A DNA stretch of 64,000 bases, from NCBI GenBank assembly GCA_020698575.1, contig CM036242.1, positions 11,357,624-11,421,623 of the forward strand, given 5' to 3'. Positions 12,067 to 23,489 of this stretch are shown here, in pieces (position 1 is the first letter of the stretch; each line of letters starts with the position of its first letter). The notes beneath the pieces were generated by a model that did no database searches, was not told the DNA's origin, and worked only from the letters and a program-made list of their open reading frames with translations. Position numbers and translations under genes: made by a program. The stretch is from Bostrychus sinensis (Eukaryota > Chordata > Actinopteri > Gobiiformes > Eleotridae).

Positions 12067-12082
12067 CTCCATCTAGTGGTAA
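12067..12082 (-). promoter_or_regulatory. Weak CTCF-like motif
   Basis: The minus strand reads ACCACTAGATGGAGTC. The CCACTAGATGG half of the CTCF core is exact and the last part diverges. It is listed because it is divergent to the strong motif at 14.3 kb. Confidence 0.25.
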
Positions 12083-12589
12083 AAATCGACATAACAATCA
12101 GTCTTCAGTGTATACTGTATATGCTTTATAAAGCTTTTTCACATTAAAAAATGTAAAACCATAGTGGCCTACATACATGTGGTTATCCTAATATTTTTTG
12201 AAGTGGGTCTAGGTTATGAATTATTTCAGATGCGGATGAATCTGGCACAAACATGAGTCTCTGAAGTAAGTACATAAACATTGTAGGCTGGGGCCATAAA
12301 TCAGAGTTGAGGTTAGAACTTGCTGTATCCTTCTGTCTGTGACCATGAGGAGACGTTTGTCTGAACTTTTTAATTCAGGAACAAGACAGGAGTGGCTTCG
12401 ATGAGAAGCTACACCTTTATATAAAGCAAATGCATGTTTATCTCCGGTCTAGGACCAGATCAAAAGTGTAGACCTATTTCTGGAAAGCCTTGAAATAATC
12501 AGAGCTAACTGTAGGGAAGTAAAACTGAAAGAGATATGACTTAATACAGACATTCTCACATTGAGTAAGCGGCATGGATTTGAAATTTT

Positions 12590-12849
12590 CCCAGCTCATC
12601 TCTGAGGATGACCTATGTTTGGGATTTCCTGCGCGTGCCTTTACGCACCGCAGAAGAAGAAACGGGGCGGTCACACTCCGGTTAAACGCTACCTTCTTCC
12701 GCGTTTCCAAGTTCTTCAGCGAAAACTTTTTACTCTAACCAGTCTTAGCTTGTAGGCTAATTGTGTGCATTTGACCGAGCTTTCTTCTAAATGACACCGG
12801 ATAACCTGTAGCCTTTTCTCTAATATTTTGTCATAAGTGGCAGAAGGCC
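12590..12849 (+). promoter_or_regulatory. baxb promoter / 5' UTR region
   Basis: This is a local rise in GC and CpG just ahead of the baxb start codon. It includes a GC-box-like ggggcgg (about 12664-12670) and several CpGs in cgcgtgcctttacgcaccg. There is no evident TATA box, as is usual for a broadly expressed gene. The transcription start cannot be fixed from sequence. Confidence 0.4.
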
Positions 12850-15800
12850 ATGGCGGACGAGCGTAAAGAAGAGGAGAGACGGAAAGACGGCCTGGAGGCT
12901 CAGGGAGCCGTGGGTGGGGAAGGTACAGTATGTGAACCCATGTCGGCTTTATATACGAGCCACGGACGGGTTTTTAGAAAAGACAACTACTTAAGCAACA
13001 CAGGTTTTATCCTCCACTGACTTGTTTTGCGTCGTAGGCTTATATTACCCGTGAAATGTTGCTTGCAGGTTACGGTTGTGTTATGGCTGGATACAAGAGG
13101 ACACAATGTTACTTGACAAACAAAGTTATGTTTTCTGCTTAAAAAAAAAAAAAAAAAAAAAAAAGCTAGTAGAAATATGCGCTTTATGCCCACTCCGTTA
13201 CCAAGTGTGTGACTGCTTCAATCTAATAAACTCCACTGGTGAACTAGTGGACTACTGTTGTAGGAATGCATTTGATTTAACATATGACACAGGGTCAGCC
13301 TACACCTGTAGAGGTACATGATGCTACTCACTGCATGTTTGTGCTGAGAAGAGGCCTAAGGATTCAGAGTGTTGTCAAGCTTACGTGACTTTCAAAGAAC
13401 CATTTATTTATGATCAGGTTGCAAAGAACAGCCATTAATGAGTCAGCCGGACAGTGACGTCACACTTGTTGACTATCTACTTCAGCATTTTTATAATAAT
13501 ATTTATTTCCATAGTAAGTGAAAGGGTCACATTATGAGGAATTTGCTTTGGTCCTTGGTGCAAACATAAAATAAAAAAAATAAGTATTGTATAATATTAA
13601 TAATAATCATAAACATGCAGGATACAATAAGAATAAAAATAAAAAATAGGCTAGAAATTAAAGATGCTTGTGCTCTTCTCCATAGCTCGTAGCATGTGTG
13701 TCTATGGCATTCATGTAATGATGGCTGCACCTGTTTTCTGAAACTGAATTACTTTTTTGTATGCGCTCTAGTTTCTCTAAATGAGTCACACTGGCAAATG
13801 GCAAAAACAACAACCAGCAAAAAAGTTCTGTCTTGGGGGCTCACTTTTGGTCCTTGTAAATGCCTGTCCAGTGGGTTTAGAGTGTAGATTAGTAGTTGTA
13901 GAAGTAGACAATAACACCTGTTCTCTTAAATCCAGATACAACACTATTTAAAGGATTCTTAAAGGTCCCTTATTCTACTAAATCCACTTTTTTTGTTTAT
14001 GTTATAAGGTTGTTTGCACCTCAAAAATGTAGCTGGAGTAGTATTTTGTTTCATTCACACATTTCAGTAATCCTGTTTGCTGATCCGCTGCACTTCCCAA
14101 GAGCTGAAAACGCTTGGGTCTCATCGTACGTAGACTCATTAAACCAGGAAGTGTTCCTGCACATTTCTGAAGCCTGTACACCGTCACATGACTTGTTCTG
14201 ATCATTTCAGCACTTGAATTGCTACCACTACGAAGCAGTTAGCGTCTTGTTGGTAATATCCATGCTAAATGGCTGTTTTATGCACTGTCTATTCTTCACC
14301 GTTGCCAGCAGGGGGCGACAGACAACTAATCTAAGTGTTCTCTGCAAAGCTCCCCAAAAGAAGACGTTTTACTTGCACTCATTTAAGTTATAAAATGTGG
14401 AACAGAGGTATATTTCAAAAAGCCTGAAAAAATCATATGTTTCCTGTAATTATGGGACACCTTTACATTTACATGGTTTTCTCTGTTGCAGATGTCATTG
14501 ATGACCCCATTTTGGAGCAAGGAGCCGTGGTCCTCAGAGGGTAAATCTGTATTATCGTGATAAACCAGTGGTTAAGCATTTTAAAATACCTAGCAGCCAA
14601 CAATAATGATTACAAATGGTATCCTATGCTGCCTATTTCTGTAGGTATGTGGTAGAGCGTATAAACACAGAGGATCCTGGACGGCGCATCTCCTCTGACG
14701 ACCTGGGAGGACGACCCAATGAACAGAACGATCAAAATGTCAAAGAGGTGGTGGAGCAGTTGATCAAGATCGCAGATGAGATCAACAGGAATGCTGAGCT
14801 GCAGCGGTAAGAGGAAACGGTCTTTAATTTAGGACATGATGGATGCAAAAGGGACACAATTCTTATTAAACAGCTAGATTCAACAGAGTGCAGTGCTTTT
14901 CTGTACAACTCTGCAGAATGTATTAGAAATGTTGTCATAATCAACATTCATAATTACCTCTTTTTTTGTCTCCTTAGATTGATCAATCAAGTTGAAGGAG
15001 ACTGTGCTCAGGATATTTTTATGACTGTGGCCCGCAGTATCTTTGAAGATGGCATCAACTGGGGTCGAATAGTGGCTCTTTTTCACCTCGCCTACAAACT
15101 CATCTACAGGGTATCACTGTCCTGGTTCTTTACTTTTTTTTTTTACAGTTTTTTTTTTTTCATTTATTAGTAAAAGTTTTTATGAGTTTTAAAGTAAATT
15201 CGAAAAGGAAGTTTTTCACCTATTCATCTTCTGAGTTGTAATATATTTATGGCTAATATGTTTTGCTTTTGTTTTCTAGGCGTTAACCACAAATCACATA
15301 GATAACATCAGGTTAGTCATCAGTTGGGTGCTTCAAGTCATCAAAGACAGGCTTTACTTGTGGATTGTACAGCAGGGAGGCTGGGTGAGTACTGATTCAT
15401 ACAACAAAACTGCCCACAGGTAGAGCTTTACTATTGCTCAGCACAGCATTATAATACAGGTTGAAATCACATATTCACTACTTTAAGGCTGGGTCACACT
15501 GGGCTGGTAATTGGCAGTCTTGCACAGTTGGTGAGTTTGCTGAGGCCTGCAAGATGAGTCTGTTTGGTGTCTTCTGCACCATTGGACCATTTGTGGGAGA
15601 CAGACACTTTGTGAAACTATTCAGCCTTATTGCGTTTTCTGACCAACAAAACATAAGATGTGGATCTGCATGTGTCCTAAATTAATTTAAAAGACTCACA
15701 AAAAAGCATAAAATAGGCCCTTTAATATGATGTATTTAATGTAGTGCATAAGATTATTATGGATTGATAAATGAGTGAACCACTACGGTGTTGAGGAGTT

Positions 15801-16264
15801 TTTATTTACAGAAGCCCATGGAGCTCAGCAGTGACCGCCCCCCTCTAGTGCCAGAAGTAAAAGTCCCATAATTTTTCCCCCATAGACCTTTCAAACAATC
15901 CATACAGTAAGAGTTTGAAAGCTCAACGGAGGCTTACCAGCTATGGGCAAACTCATGACAATAGCGCAGTTAATTTCAGTTAAAACATTTTTTTGTCTGA
16001 AATTGTAAAACAACACTATGCCGTGTTTAGAGTAAAGTAATGTAAGGAACATTGTTTTAGTGGTAAACAAACATTTAACAGTACAAACTTCCTCTCGACT
16101 TTGGCTTAGATATTTTGTGGAACTTATGCTAATATTCAATTTTCTCTCTTCTTCTACTTTTCTAGGAGGGGGTTATCCGTCGCTTCACTCGCTGGAGGAC
16201 AGTAGCCATTGCAGCATCTTTAGCATTAGTGGCATCTTTTCTTTACTACCGGAAAACTCGCTGA
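12850..16264 (+). CDS. baxb: Bax-type apoptosis effector, baxb-like (6 exons, 206 aa)
   Basis: Coding exons are 12850-12922, 14492-14540, 14645-14806, 14978-15110, 15280-15384 and 16166-16264. All introns are GT/AG, the frame is continuous, and the stop is TGA. The product is a multidomain pro-apoptotic Bcl-2 protein of the kind that oligomerises in the mitochondrial outer membrane and releases cytochrome c. Visible elements are an alpha-1-like ILEQGAVVLRGYVVERI (31-47), BH3 around VEQLIKIADEINRNAEL (77-93), BH1 FEDGINWGRIVALF (117-130), BH2 WIVQQGGWEGVI (167-178) and a C-terminal hydrophobic anchor (about 186-202) ending RKTR. BH1 and BH2 are nearly those of Bax (NWGR, QQGGW), and the length is close to mammalian Bax (192). 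The BH3 has Ala-Asp where Bax has Gly-Asp. The acidic/basic N-terminus and the tail differ from the baxa type, hence baxb. It is convergent with fgf19. Family certain, paralogue probable. Confidence 0.9.
13141..13164. repeat. Poly(A) tract in baxb intron 1
   Basis: An uninterrupted run of 24 A about 220 bp into the first baxb intron. No retroposon body was recognised next to it. Confidence 0.75.
14305..14319 (+). promoter_or_regulatory. Strong CTCF-like motif in baxb intron 1
   Basis: CCAGCAGGGGGCGAC matches the vertebrate CTCF core almost perfectly. It sits about 170 bp before baxb exon 2. Binding is inferred only. Confidence 0.5.
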
Positions 16265-17660
16265 GACCATCAGACCTCACCTGGAACCAAAACTACCCAC
16301 TCCTTCCTGGATTAATATGGATTTAGTTTTTAAAGACTTTTAATGTTTTATGTGAATGACTACTCTTACTCCACAAGCCAAATACTGTATATTACACCAC
16401 TCAGGATTTCTACAACAAATAGTTTCTCATTTTGTGCATCATTGCTAGATGCATTTTTAAAACCAAAACATCTGCTATGCAACATATATCTATAACAGCA
16501 AAACTTCAACAGTGACTGTTCAGTAATTCAGGTGTATTTTTTTTTATCATGAAAGTAATGTATTTTGCTAATCTACATTCTAAATGATTTTGTTTATTTG
16601 CAGCCATGTTAAGAGATGAAATACTGTGACTTAATACTCCTAATGACTGCAAGAATTCCATATTTTTTTTATTATTTTGCCAGAAATGCAGCTTGAAAAA
16701 AATTGTTTGTTGACATGTTATTACCTGCCTATAGAACATTGCTGCATTGCTGTAGAGTTTTATCTTGGCTCACTACCCTAATTAAGTTTTTTTTTTTTTC
16801 TATTAAAAAAAAGTTGCACACATTTAAAATTAATTATTTTTACCCATTGCTGGAAAGTATTTAAAACCATTCCACTTCATTAATGGGTACGGCTAACTAA
16901 GCTGTATTTTTTTTTTCTTTTTACTGTCTGACTTTGATTTTTGAAATTCTTGCCACAGCAAATCACTTGGCAGGGATTTGCATATTGGTTTTATGCTAGA
17001 TTCCCTTCTTGACGCAACTCTCTCTATTTTGTCTCTCTATTTCTCTCACTTCTCTGTTTTGTGACATCTTTGTGGCTGGATTATATTTTGTGAAATACCT
17101 AACCCTTATACCGTCATACTTTTTAAACCATGATAAACTCTAATACTGCTGTTATACTTCTGATAAAGTATCTGTTGGCCGTTAAGATACACCGGTACCA
17201 GTTTCGCAAAAGGTTAATAATCTTTAAGTAAATTGTGTTAAAAAATTATGAAATTGTAACTGTATTCTTGACTGGTTGACCACTAAAGCCTAAATCTTTA
17301 AAATACTGGTAGACCTACTGATGTGACTTTGATTAACTGCTGCTTGTTTACCTTTTCTTTTCCAATTGGTCTATTTTAAAAAGTGCACCTGTCTGGGGAA
17401 GATGTCAAGTTTACAATACGAAGCAGCCTCTTTGTAGCCTGCTGCAAAAAGCTATTGTTAGATTAGGTATTTTAAACAAGAGATGGTTGATTTTGGGAAC
17501 ATTGTAGCTGTGTGTGATGTTGTGCTAAATTAATTATGCACTTTTAGAGGGAATCACACTATGTCGTGTTTTTTTTAAATAGTTCAATATTGTAAGGAAT
17601 TGCTACCTTGACAATGTTAACAAATATAATAAAATTACACTGAATTTTGCTTGTATAAGA
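16265..17660 (+). other. Probable baxb 3' UTR
   Basis: AT-rich, repeat-poor DNA follows the stop codon. An AATAAA at 17628-17633 is the best poly(A) signal and would give a 3' UTR of about 1.4 kb. The extent is inferred; shorter isoforms are possible. Confidence 0.45.
17628..17633 (+). terminator. Candidate poly(A) signal for baxb
   Basis: Canonical AATAAA in plus sense, with T/G-rich sequence 10-40 bp downstream. It faces two minus-strand AATAAA hexamers at 17667-17672 and 17685-17690. Confidence 0.45.
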
Positions 17661-18392
17661 GGTCAGTTTATTCTTTGATTCATCTTTATTGACAGCATCT
17701 TTGAATATTACAAACTATAATTCTATGTTCTTCAATTAGAGAGTGTGAAAAACTATGGTAGCCCTGCAGGGACATGCTGTTCATAAACAAACCAAGTGCA
17801 ACTAGGTTTGATACTGATGTCACTTTCATGCCACAATGATTTGGGAAAAAAATATATTGTATGCCAGTGCGCTTCTCCTGCTGGCAGTGCTCAGTTTGTC
17901 AGAATAGGAAGTAATAGAACTACTGTAGGTTATATGGAATAGCTGTGTTTAAATGTTTATGTAATATAAGCAAATGCTGAACTCATTATTTGGATGTGGA
18001 TATAAACTTATACACAAGACAATTTTTATATAAATTACTTTTTTATACCACAGTGAAAGATCAGGCGTTATGTTGTACAGTCTGTCTGCTGAGACGTCCA
18101 CAGACTCTTTGCAAAGGACCTACTTTAGATAATGCTTGCCAGTGAAGTCATTTTTTGCATATAATTTAGATTTGCAATAATTGCATAATTGCAAAGTCAA
18201 GTTATTTATAACTTGAATAACAGTAATACACTTATTTTAAATTGTCAAATATAAAACACTTTCATAACTGTCAGTACTGTACAATATTGGTCCAAACAGA
18301 CCTGATTGTGTGTGCCCAGTGGAACTGCAGACAACATATTCGTCACTAGATGTCACTAACGTTACACTACACATTCTTAACAGTGAGTGATA

Positions 18393-19029
18393 CAGGGTGT
18401 CCATAAAGTCTCTTTACTATTTAAAACATATATTACAAAGGCAATTGAGATCTTATTCAGATTTGTTCCATGTACTCACTGGTTATCAGAGTTTTTAATC
18501 ACATACTACTGCTGCCAGACAGTTACAGCTCCATGTTCAACAGTTCACAAATTCCTACACAAAAACTTGCAATCATACGTTTACAAAGTGCAGCTCTTAC
18601 AGCCTGCACTCGAGCCAAATGATAAACCAAGACCAAAAGAGTTTGCAGTTAACACTGGAACCAGTTTCTGAGGATGAAACGTTCCTCACCCGAGTTTTAG
18701 TATTAGCGACTGATTTAGTGATGATGCAACCTTTCATGTTTCAAAGAAACTAAACACACACAATGTGAGAATCTGGGGATCAGAACAGCCCCATGTGACT
18801 GGGGAACTTCACCGAGATAGTCCAAGGGTGAATGTGTGCTGTGGGATCACTGATGCCATTCCCAGTGCTGTCTTGATGAGCTTCGTGCAACTAATAGTGC
18901 CCATATAGAGATGTATTAAATGAGGTAAAAAATATCTACTCCTCATTTTGTAATAATTTCCACATATTTGTCTGTTCATTTGCTTTTGTAATTTTTTTTA
19001 AATTGTAAAGAGACTTTATGGACACCCTG
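18393..19029 (+). mobile_element. Degenerate Tc1/mariner-type transposon with perfect 25-bp TIRs
   Basis: The left end cagggtgtccataaagtctc... (18393-18417) and the right end (19005-19029) are exact reverse complements over 25 bp. A TA flanks each outer edge, the usual Tc1/mariner target duplication. The interior holds broken transposase-like reading. One segment at about 18590-18660 reads LLQPALEPNDKPR, and a second at about 18720-18850 reads DDATFHVS, NTHNVRIWG and RDSPRVNV, resembling a DDE-superfamily transposase core around its second acidic block. At 637 bp, with stops and frameshifts, it is non-autonomous. It lies between the convergent 3' ends of baxb and fgf19. Confidence 0.85.
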
Positions 19030-19104
19030 TACATTATTTCACAGTACGGAAACCATGACAAGGACATGACAATTTTACAGTTTAGAATTTACTAGATAAA
19101 ATCT

Positions 19105-19588
19105 CTGTGTAGCTTGTCTGTTGTCAAGTATTTTTTCTGCCTGTTTGGAGAAAGCAAGACACCAACTATTTAGGTATTGCATCTAGTTTAAGCAAAAAAG
19201 TGGTTGTAGCACAAAGCACATCTTTTCAGAAAAAACATACAATACAAAGCATTTACAAAGTAAATTATGACGTAAATAAACAAGTCTCTAGTCACAGTCC
19301 ACAATTTTCTCCAGTTACTGCAGCACTTCTGCTTCAGTCCCTTTGCTTTTCCTTTTAGAATATTACATCTCATGCTATACTGAGGCAGGACAAGTAGCTC
19401 CAAGCTTTCCTTTTTACAAAAGGCTAAGTTGCCCTCCACTGCTTCTTTTTGCTCAGAAACGTCTGCCCAGAATTTGCTGGCGCTCTCAAGCTTTTCCGCT
19501 GAGCCTCTGTCCTCGATTGAGCTGACCATCTTCTTTTGTGAGCCCGATTTTTGAACTCTAATTTAAAATTTAGTCCATTAAGTGAGTC
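19105..19588 (-). other. Probable proximal fgf19 3' UTR
   Basis: Sequence just downstream of the fgf19 stop, between it and the mariner relic. No canonical minus-strand AATAAA was found here. The nearest minus-strand hexamers lie beyond the transposon at 17667-17690, so the true 3' end is unknown. Confidence 0.3.
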
Positions 19589-22357
19589 TCATCTCTCGTG
19601 GAAGCTCGGACTGTGGATGATTTGAGAGAGCTTTCCAAATGAGTCCATGCTGTCCACTGGCTCTTCTGTCTGTGCAGCGCTGGGCTGGTCAGAGAGATGC
19701 AGTCTGTGGTGGGAAGGTACTTCCAGAGAGCTAATCCTGGGCAGAAACTGGGCCAAAGCCGGTGCTCCTCTGTCCCTGCCCTTTAGTCTCTGTCGGTGGT
19801 TTCCCAGACTAACAAGCACTCCATGTTTGTCTGAGGTGTAGACGTTGTACCCGTCTGGAAGGATCTGCTCTCTGAAGGTGCAGTCATCTCTGCTGTAGGT
19901 AGGCTGCAAGACACAAGATAATGTGCACCATGAAGAAAATGCAGAGACCACACTTAGTTGTACCACTAATAACAAATACAAATAGTCCAACTGTATTTTC
20001 AACAACTTTAGTCCAGACCTGACTTGGGTCCTTGGCATTATGCATCAATGATGTCCTCACAACACCCAGGCTATGTCTGTCTGCAAATGTACCACTCCCA
20101 CTATTTACTGGCAATACACTTTGAGTTTACAGTAAAATGCCTGCTAAGCCAGCACAAAAATGTACTTTGACTGAACTCTTCCTAACATGGCAGACGTACT
20201 AGTGTTTTATAAAAAAAAACAACACACATCTGTACGAAGCCACATGTTCTTTGACGGCTGTTTATCTTGGACACAGAGACACAGCCAGAGGCCAAGGTTG
20301 TTGTTGCTGCTGCTGCTGCTGCTGGGTCTCTTCATTCAGCTTTTGCACTCTTTGCAAACACATCCTGCTCTATTGGACAAAGGTTGATGAACCCACCCAC
20401 TGTTTGAATGAATGACTGTGATGTTTTCACTGCACTTATGCATGTGCTTTTATGAACCATAAAAGACAATAATAATAATATTTGAAGAATAAACTTAGGA
20501 TATTTTTGTTGATTATATCTTGAAACATCATTGTTTACATAGACACCTGCAGGTAAAGGGAATCAAAGTTAATTTTGCACGACAAGCAGCAAGACCAATC
20601 AAAGGATGGTTCAATATCAACACCACTATGGATTTTAATGTGTTCTACGATATTTTCCTTATCCTCACAGAAATGTTGGTTTACCAATCACCATTTGGGG
20701 CCAATCACCAGTACTCCACAGCTCAACTTTCTTAAGTTATCATCTACCTAGACTCTGTAATCTCTTCACTCTTTACATATAATTATTTCACTTGAGAATA
20801 CAGTCTGTATTCTGTTAAATAAAACATATGCCCTGTTGTTGTTTTTCTTTGGTGTTGGTTGATTCATTTATTTCTGTACAACTAAAAAGACTTGTCCATG
20901 TCTGTGCTAGTGCACTCCAGAGACACTGCTAAAAAAGTAGATGTGATTGGCTGAAATCTGAGGAGGAGTATGGGGGCCATCATTGACATTTTCATTTTGA
21001 TCTTATTTAAGTCAATAATGGGAATAAATTCTAAATTGCAAATGCTTTGTCCACATTTAACATATGCATTTTTTGCACACAATATATTTTTATGTAGAAA
21101 TCCTGCACAGTGTGAGACAACACCACATAATTATCTTATCATGTGTTATATAATGGGTTAAACTATAGATTCTAAAACATATGATCATGATTCAGTCCCC
21201 TATAAAGTCCTAAAATGCATCTGAATTTGAGCCTTTTCAGTAGTATATATAATATAATGAACTAAATGACACAAATGTAAGAAGTCTGAAAGACTGGATA
21301 TGTTTTATATTTAAAGCAACTTGCTTGACCATTTCCATTTGCCATAAGTAAAACACACAATAGAAAGTGCATGGGCTCTGATGCGATAACATTTAGAAAA
21401 TATGATTATTGTCCTAATATTTCAGAGCCTGTCCTTTATACTAGTACAATAACAAATCATTTTAAAATTGCTTAAAATTTGTACTTAAGTAAAAGTACTG
21501 ATACAGTACTTGAAAGAATGATTCTAGTGTAAAAAGTGTAAAAGTACTCATCACAAGTATTAAGCCACTTAGGTTAAAATTTAAGTAGGCTATAAAGAAA
21601 GATATTGTACTTTTTTGGATTTTAGTAGTAGTTCACACCAAAGGTTATACTAGACATAAAATAACTTTTCAACTCTAACCTGGGTTCCTACAAGAATCAA
21701 CGTTTATTTTTCCTTAACAATGTACCTAATTTATTTTAAAATTAATCTTTAGAAAGCGTAATTGAACATTTTATTAAATAAATGTGCGTATGTAATTAAT
21801 TTCCATATTACTATATAATTTATAGACTATCCTATGATAGCAGTGATGATGGTATCACTTATTTTACTGCGCAGTTTCAGCGTAAACCAGTTATTTGTAG
21901 TGATACAACTAATAACTAACTAACAGCTAGTGGAAAATGATGTCTACTTGTGAGCTAGGCGTAGTCTTACCGACGTGTAGAGTGTTGCGTCTCCGTGCAT
22001 GCACAAGAACCTGTCTGTCGCAACACCTCTGAGGACCACGCAGCCCGAACTCACGGGAGTGATCTCCAGCAGACCTATGGCGCACAGTCCGTGAGAAAAC
22101 TGCAGCAGCAGAATGCAATGAGCACAGAGCAACAGACACTTACTGTAGGGGCTCTGGTCCGCAGAGCCGCGCACCTGTCCGTCCACACTGATCAGCAGGT
22201 GCAGCCCCGTCCTGGCCGCGTACAAGTGTCTGAGTCGGACCACCTGGCCCCAGCCGCGCGCCATTTCCGCTCCGTGCTCCACCAGAGGCACGCACGCGAC
22301 TCCAGTAGTCAGAAAAACTCCTGCGACCGTAATAATGTCCACGAGCAGAAGCACCAT
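19589..22357 (-). CDS. fgf19: Fibroblast growth factor 19 (3 exons, 210 aa)
   Basis: Exons on the minus strand are 22357-22144, 22074-21971 and 19903-19589 (stop TGA). Intron 1 is only 69 bp and intron 2 is 2067 bp. Product: a secreted FGF of the endocrine FGF19/21/23 group, which signals through FGFR with a Klotho co-receptor. Visible features are a hydrophobic signal peptide (about 1-22), the subfamily motif WGQVVRLRHLYAAR (36-49), LLEI at the exon 1/2 junction, the paired cysteines in RFLCM and DDCTF, ILPDGYNVYTSDKHG, QFLPRI, and a C-tail DSMDSFG ... SPSFHER (190-210). The tail and RLRHLYAAR pick out Fgf19 rather than Fgf21, and the length is near human FGF19 (216). Odd points: the tail has Asp-Ser where FGF19 normally has Asp-Pro, and both cysteines of the N-terminal disulfide of human FGF19 are absent. 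It lies in an fgf19-fgf4-fgf3 cluster. Confidence 0.93.
20298..20325. repeat. (TGC)n short microsatellite in fgf19 intron 2
   Basis: Eight or so tgc/tgt units (ttgttgttgctgctgctgct...) lie inside intron 2 of fgf19. Confidence 0.7.
21465..21640. repeat. Fragment related to the hAT-like element at 28 kb
   Basis: gtacttaagtaaaagtactg and caagtattaagcc blocks resemble the subterminal sequence of the element at 27.96-28.74 kb. It lies in fgf19 intron 2 and no intact ends were found. Confidence 0.45.
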
Positions 22358-22469
22358 TTCGTAAAATGATTAGAATGCAAACGATTAAATATGATACTAA
22401 ACTTTATGTTATTGAATATTGTGTAGTCCGCTCGCTTCGTCGAGGAAAGTAACGTGGCCTTATCTCAAA

Positions 22470-22510
22470 GCTTCCTTTTAAATGACGCCCTTATCAGCGA
22501 CTGATAACCC
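22470..22510 (-). promoter_or_regulatory. fgf19 promoter elements: TATA-like box and inverted GATA pair
   Basis: On the minus strand a TATA-like TTTAAAAGG lies about 120 bp upstream of the fgf19 ATG. Just upstream of it is cttatcag-cga-ctgataac (22490-22508), two GATA-factor sites in inverted orientation. A further GATA-like tatc is at about 22461. GATA sites would suit gut or liver expression, but that is inference. Confidence 0.35.
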
Positions 22511-23480
22511 TCTTTCCAAAATCCAATTCTCAGAAACAGATCACAACACACCCCTGAACTGCGGCTCACTGATTCATACAACTCCATACAACGCTGCTCA
22601 TGGAGGACACAAACTCTGCCAAATATAGACATTTTTGGCTACAGTTAATAGGCTACACACTTGGCTTTATGTTCCAAAACAATTGTAGTTTGCCTGAGTC
22701 CTATATTAAAAAAAAAAAAAAAAAAAGGAAACAGTGACAATATTGGGCTGGCGCAATACGGCTTTAAACACCCAGAGTAAAATGTGTTATCCTTTTATTG
22801 TTGGTGTTAGGATTATAGTTGTTTTAACATTTCTTTAAATGAGGTGCTTGCCTCATTTTCCTTGTCTTCTATACCAGTCATGAAGGCACAGAAAAAACTC
22901 AGTGAGCTCAGTAGAATCAATACTAAGATGTCTGGTATAACATACATCTGTATGTATATATCACTTAGGCTGCATTATTAACTCTAGTAACAGCAAAACT
23001 ATGGATCCTGCCACAATGGAAAAACCACAGCGTTCTACATAATCTCATAATGCATCTATGGTGACTTTGTTGCTTGTTTCATTTTTATTTTTTTTACCTT
23101 GAGCAGCTAAATTCTTGCAAGACTTATGAGTTGGCAAATTGAAGATCTTTAAAGGTTGGCGAGTTGCACTAAACCATATGGCAGTATGGGTAGTAGAAAG
23201 TACATCTTAAGTATATCTGAAGGACAGTTTACATTTGACAAGTGACTGATCATTACTTTGGAAACAATATGATGTAACTTTGAAGAAAAATGATCTTGTG
23301 ATTGCTGATTACTTGCAGGCAGTTTTCCCAAATGACCACGTAATAATCCTGAAAAGTATTTTATGCGCAAACACCAAAATGGTTTAATGTAACAGACCAT
23401 GCAGATACAATATAAAAAGTGAAGCGACTATGCACTATTGAAAAATGTAACACATGAAAAGTAATATTAATGAATGACTG
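22511..23480. other. Spacer upstream of fgf19
   Basis: No gene is seen. It contains a poly(A) run at about 22708-22726. The open frames are short and featureless. Confidence 0.4.
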
Positions 23481-23489
23481 GAATGAGTG

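Noticed and set aside
18387..18671. A 94-residue host gene between baxb and fgf19
   Set aside because: The frame starts within the mariner terminal repeat and encodes broken transposase sequence.
19589..22357. fgf21 identity for the first FGF gene
   Set aside because: Part of the core resembles FGF21, but the DSMD-x-FG...SPSF tail, the RLRHLYAAR motif and linkage to fgf4-fgf3 all indicate fgf19.
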